Positions 5,373 to 5,383 of a stretch of 5,383 bases of DNA are shown one piece after another. The position numbers were made by a program, and so were the translations under genes. Source of the DNA: Opitutia bacterium (GTDB taxonomy: Bacteria > Verrucomicrobiota > Verrucomicrobiia > Opitutales > Seribacteraceae). The stretch's first letter is position 1. Each line of letters starts with the position of its first letter. Where the stretch lies: positions 1 through 5,383 of the forward strand of contig JABGUO010000453.1 of NCBI GenBank assembly GCA_018646565.1, read 5' to 3'. The notes under the pieces are model-generated. The model was not told the origin of the DNA and made no database searches. It worked only from the letters and a program-made list of their open reading frames with translations.

Positions 5373-5383
5373 CCCTCATCAAT

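Overview
The window has about 42% GC by eye and mixes mobile-element and defence-like genes with one informative RNA gene. That gene is a minus-strand tRNA-Tyr(GUA) near the right end. It has a short variable loop, a C1-G72 pair and a 28-nt intron after base 37 that folds into a bulge-helix-bulge. All three are archaeal/eukaryotic traits; bacterial tRNA-Tyr has a long variable arm and no such intron. The coding part looks prokaryotic: compact genes, a 28-bp intergenic gap, one clear Shine-Dalgarno, HEPN and HNH families, and a probable group II intron fragment. The simplest reading is an archaeon of moderate GC that takes up bacterial-type mobile DNA. Methanosarcinales-like lineages would fit, but this is an inference and the species is not identified.

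Layout. (1) Positions 51-3177 hold two plus-strand genes in a likely operon. The first encodes a 639-aa protein with an RNase H-like, DUF3800-type N-terminal domain and a long helical, TPR-like C-terminal part; its frame stays open to the left edge, so it may be 5'-truncated. The second encodes a 392-aa protein with about four membrane segments and a C-terminal HEPN-like domain with an R-x4-H motif. (2) Positions 3321-3686 hold a convergent minus-strand HNH endonuclease gene with an operator-like palindrome just upstream of its start. (3) Positions 3825-4080 hold three tandem copies of a structured repeat of about 85 bp; a further copy lies at 5158-5264, where it runs into the 3' end of the tRNA gene. 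(4) Positions 4086-4275 resemble the 5' part of group II intron domain I. (5) Positions 4280-4939 encode a 219-aa protein with an N-terminal membrane anchor and no recognised function. (6) Positions 4940-5241 hold no convincing gene. (7) Positions 5242-5342 hold the tRNA-Tyr.

How the parts may work together. The nuclease-like and membrane HEPN genes form a plausible sensor/effector pair of the anti-mobile-element or abortive-infection kind; this is inferred from domains and order only. The HNH gene, the intron fragment and the duplicated tRNA 3' end mark the region as an integration hotspot. The repeat family that shares sequence with the tRNA 3' end is the least explained structure here.
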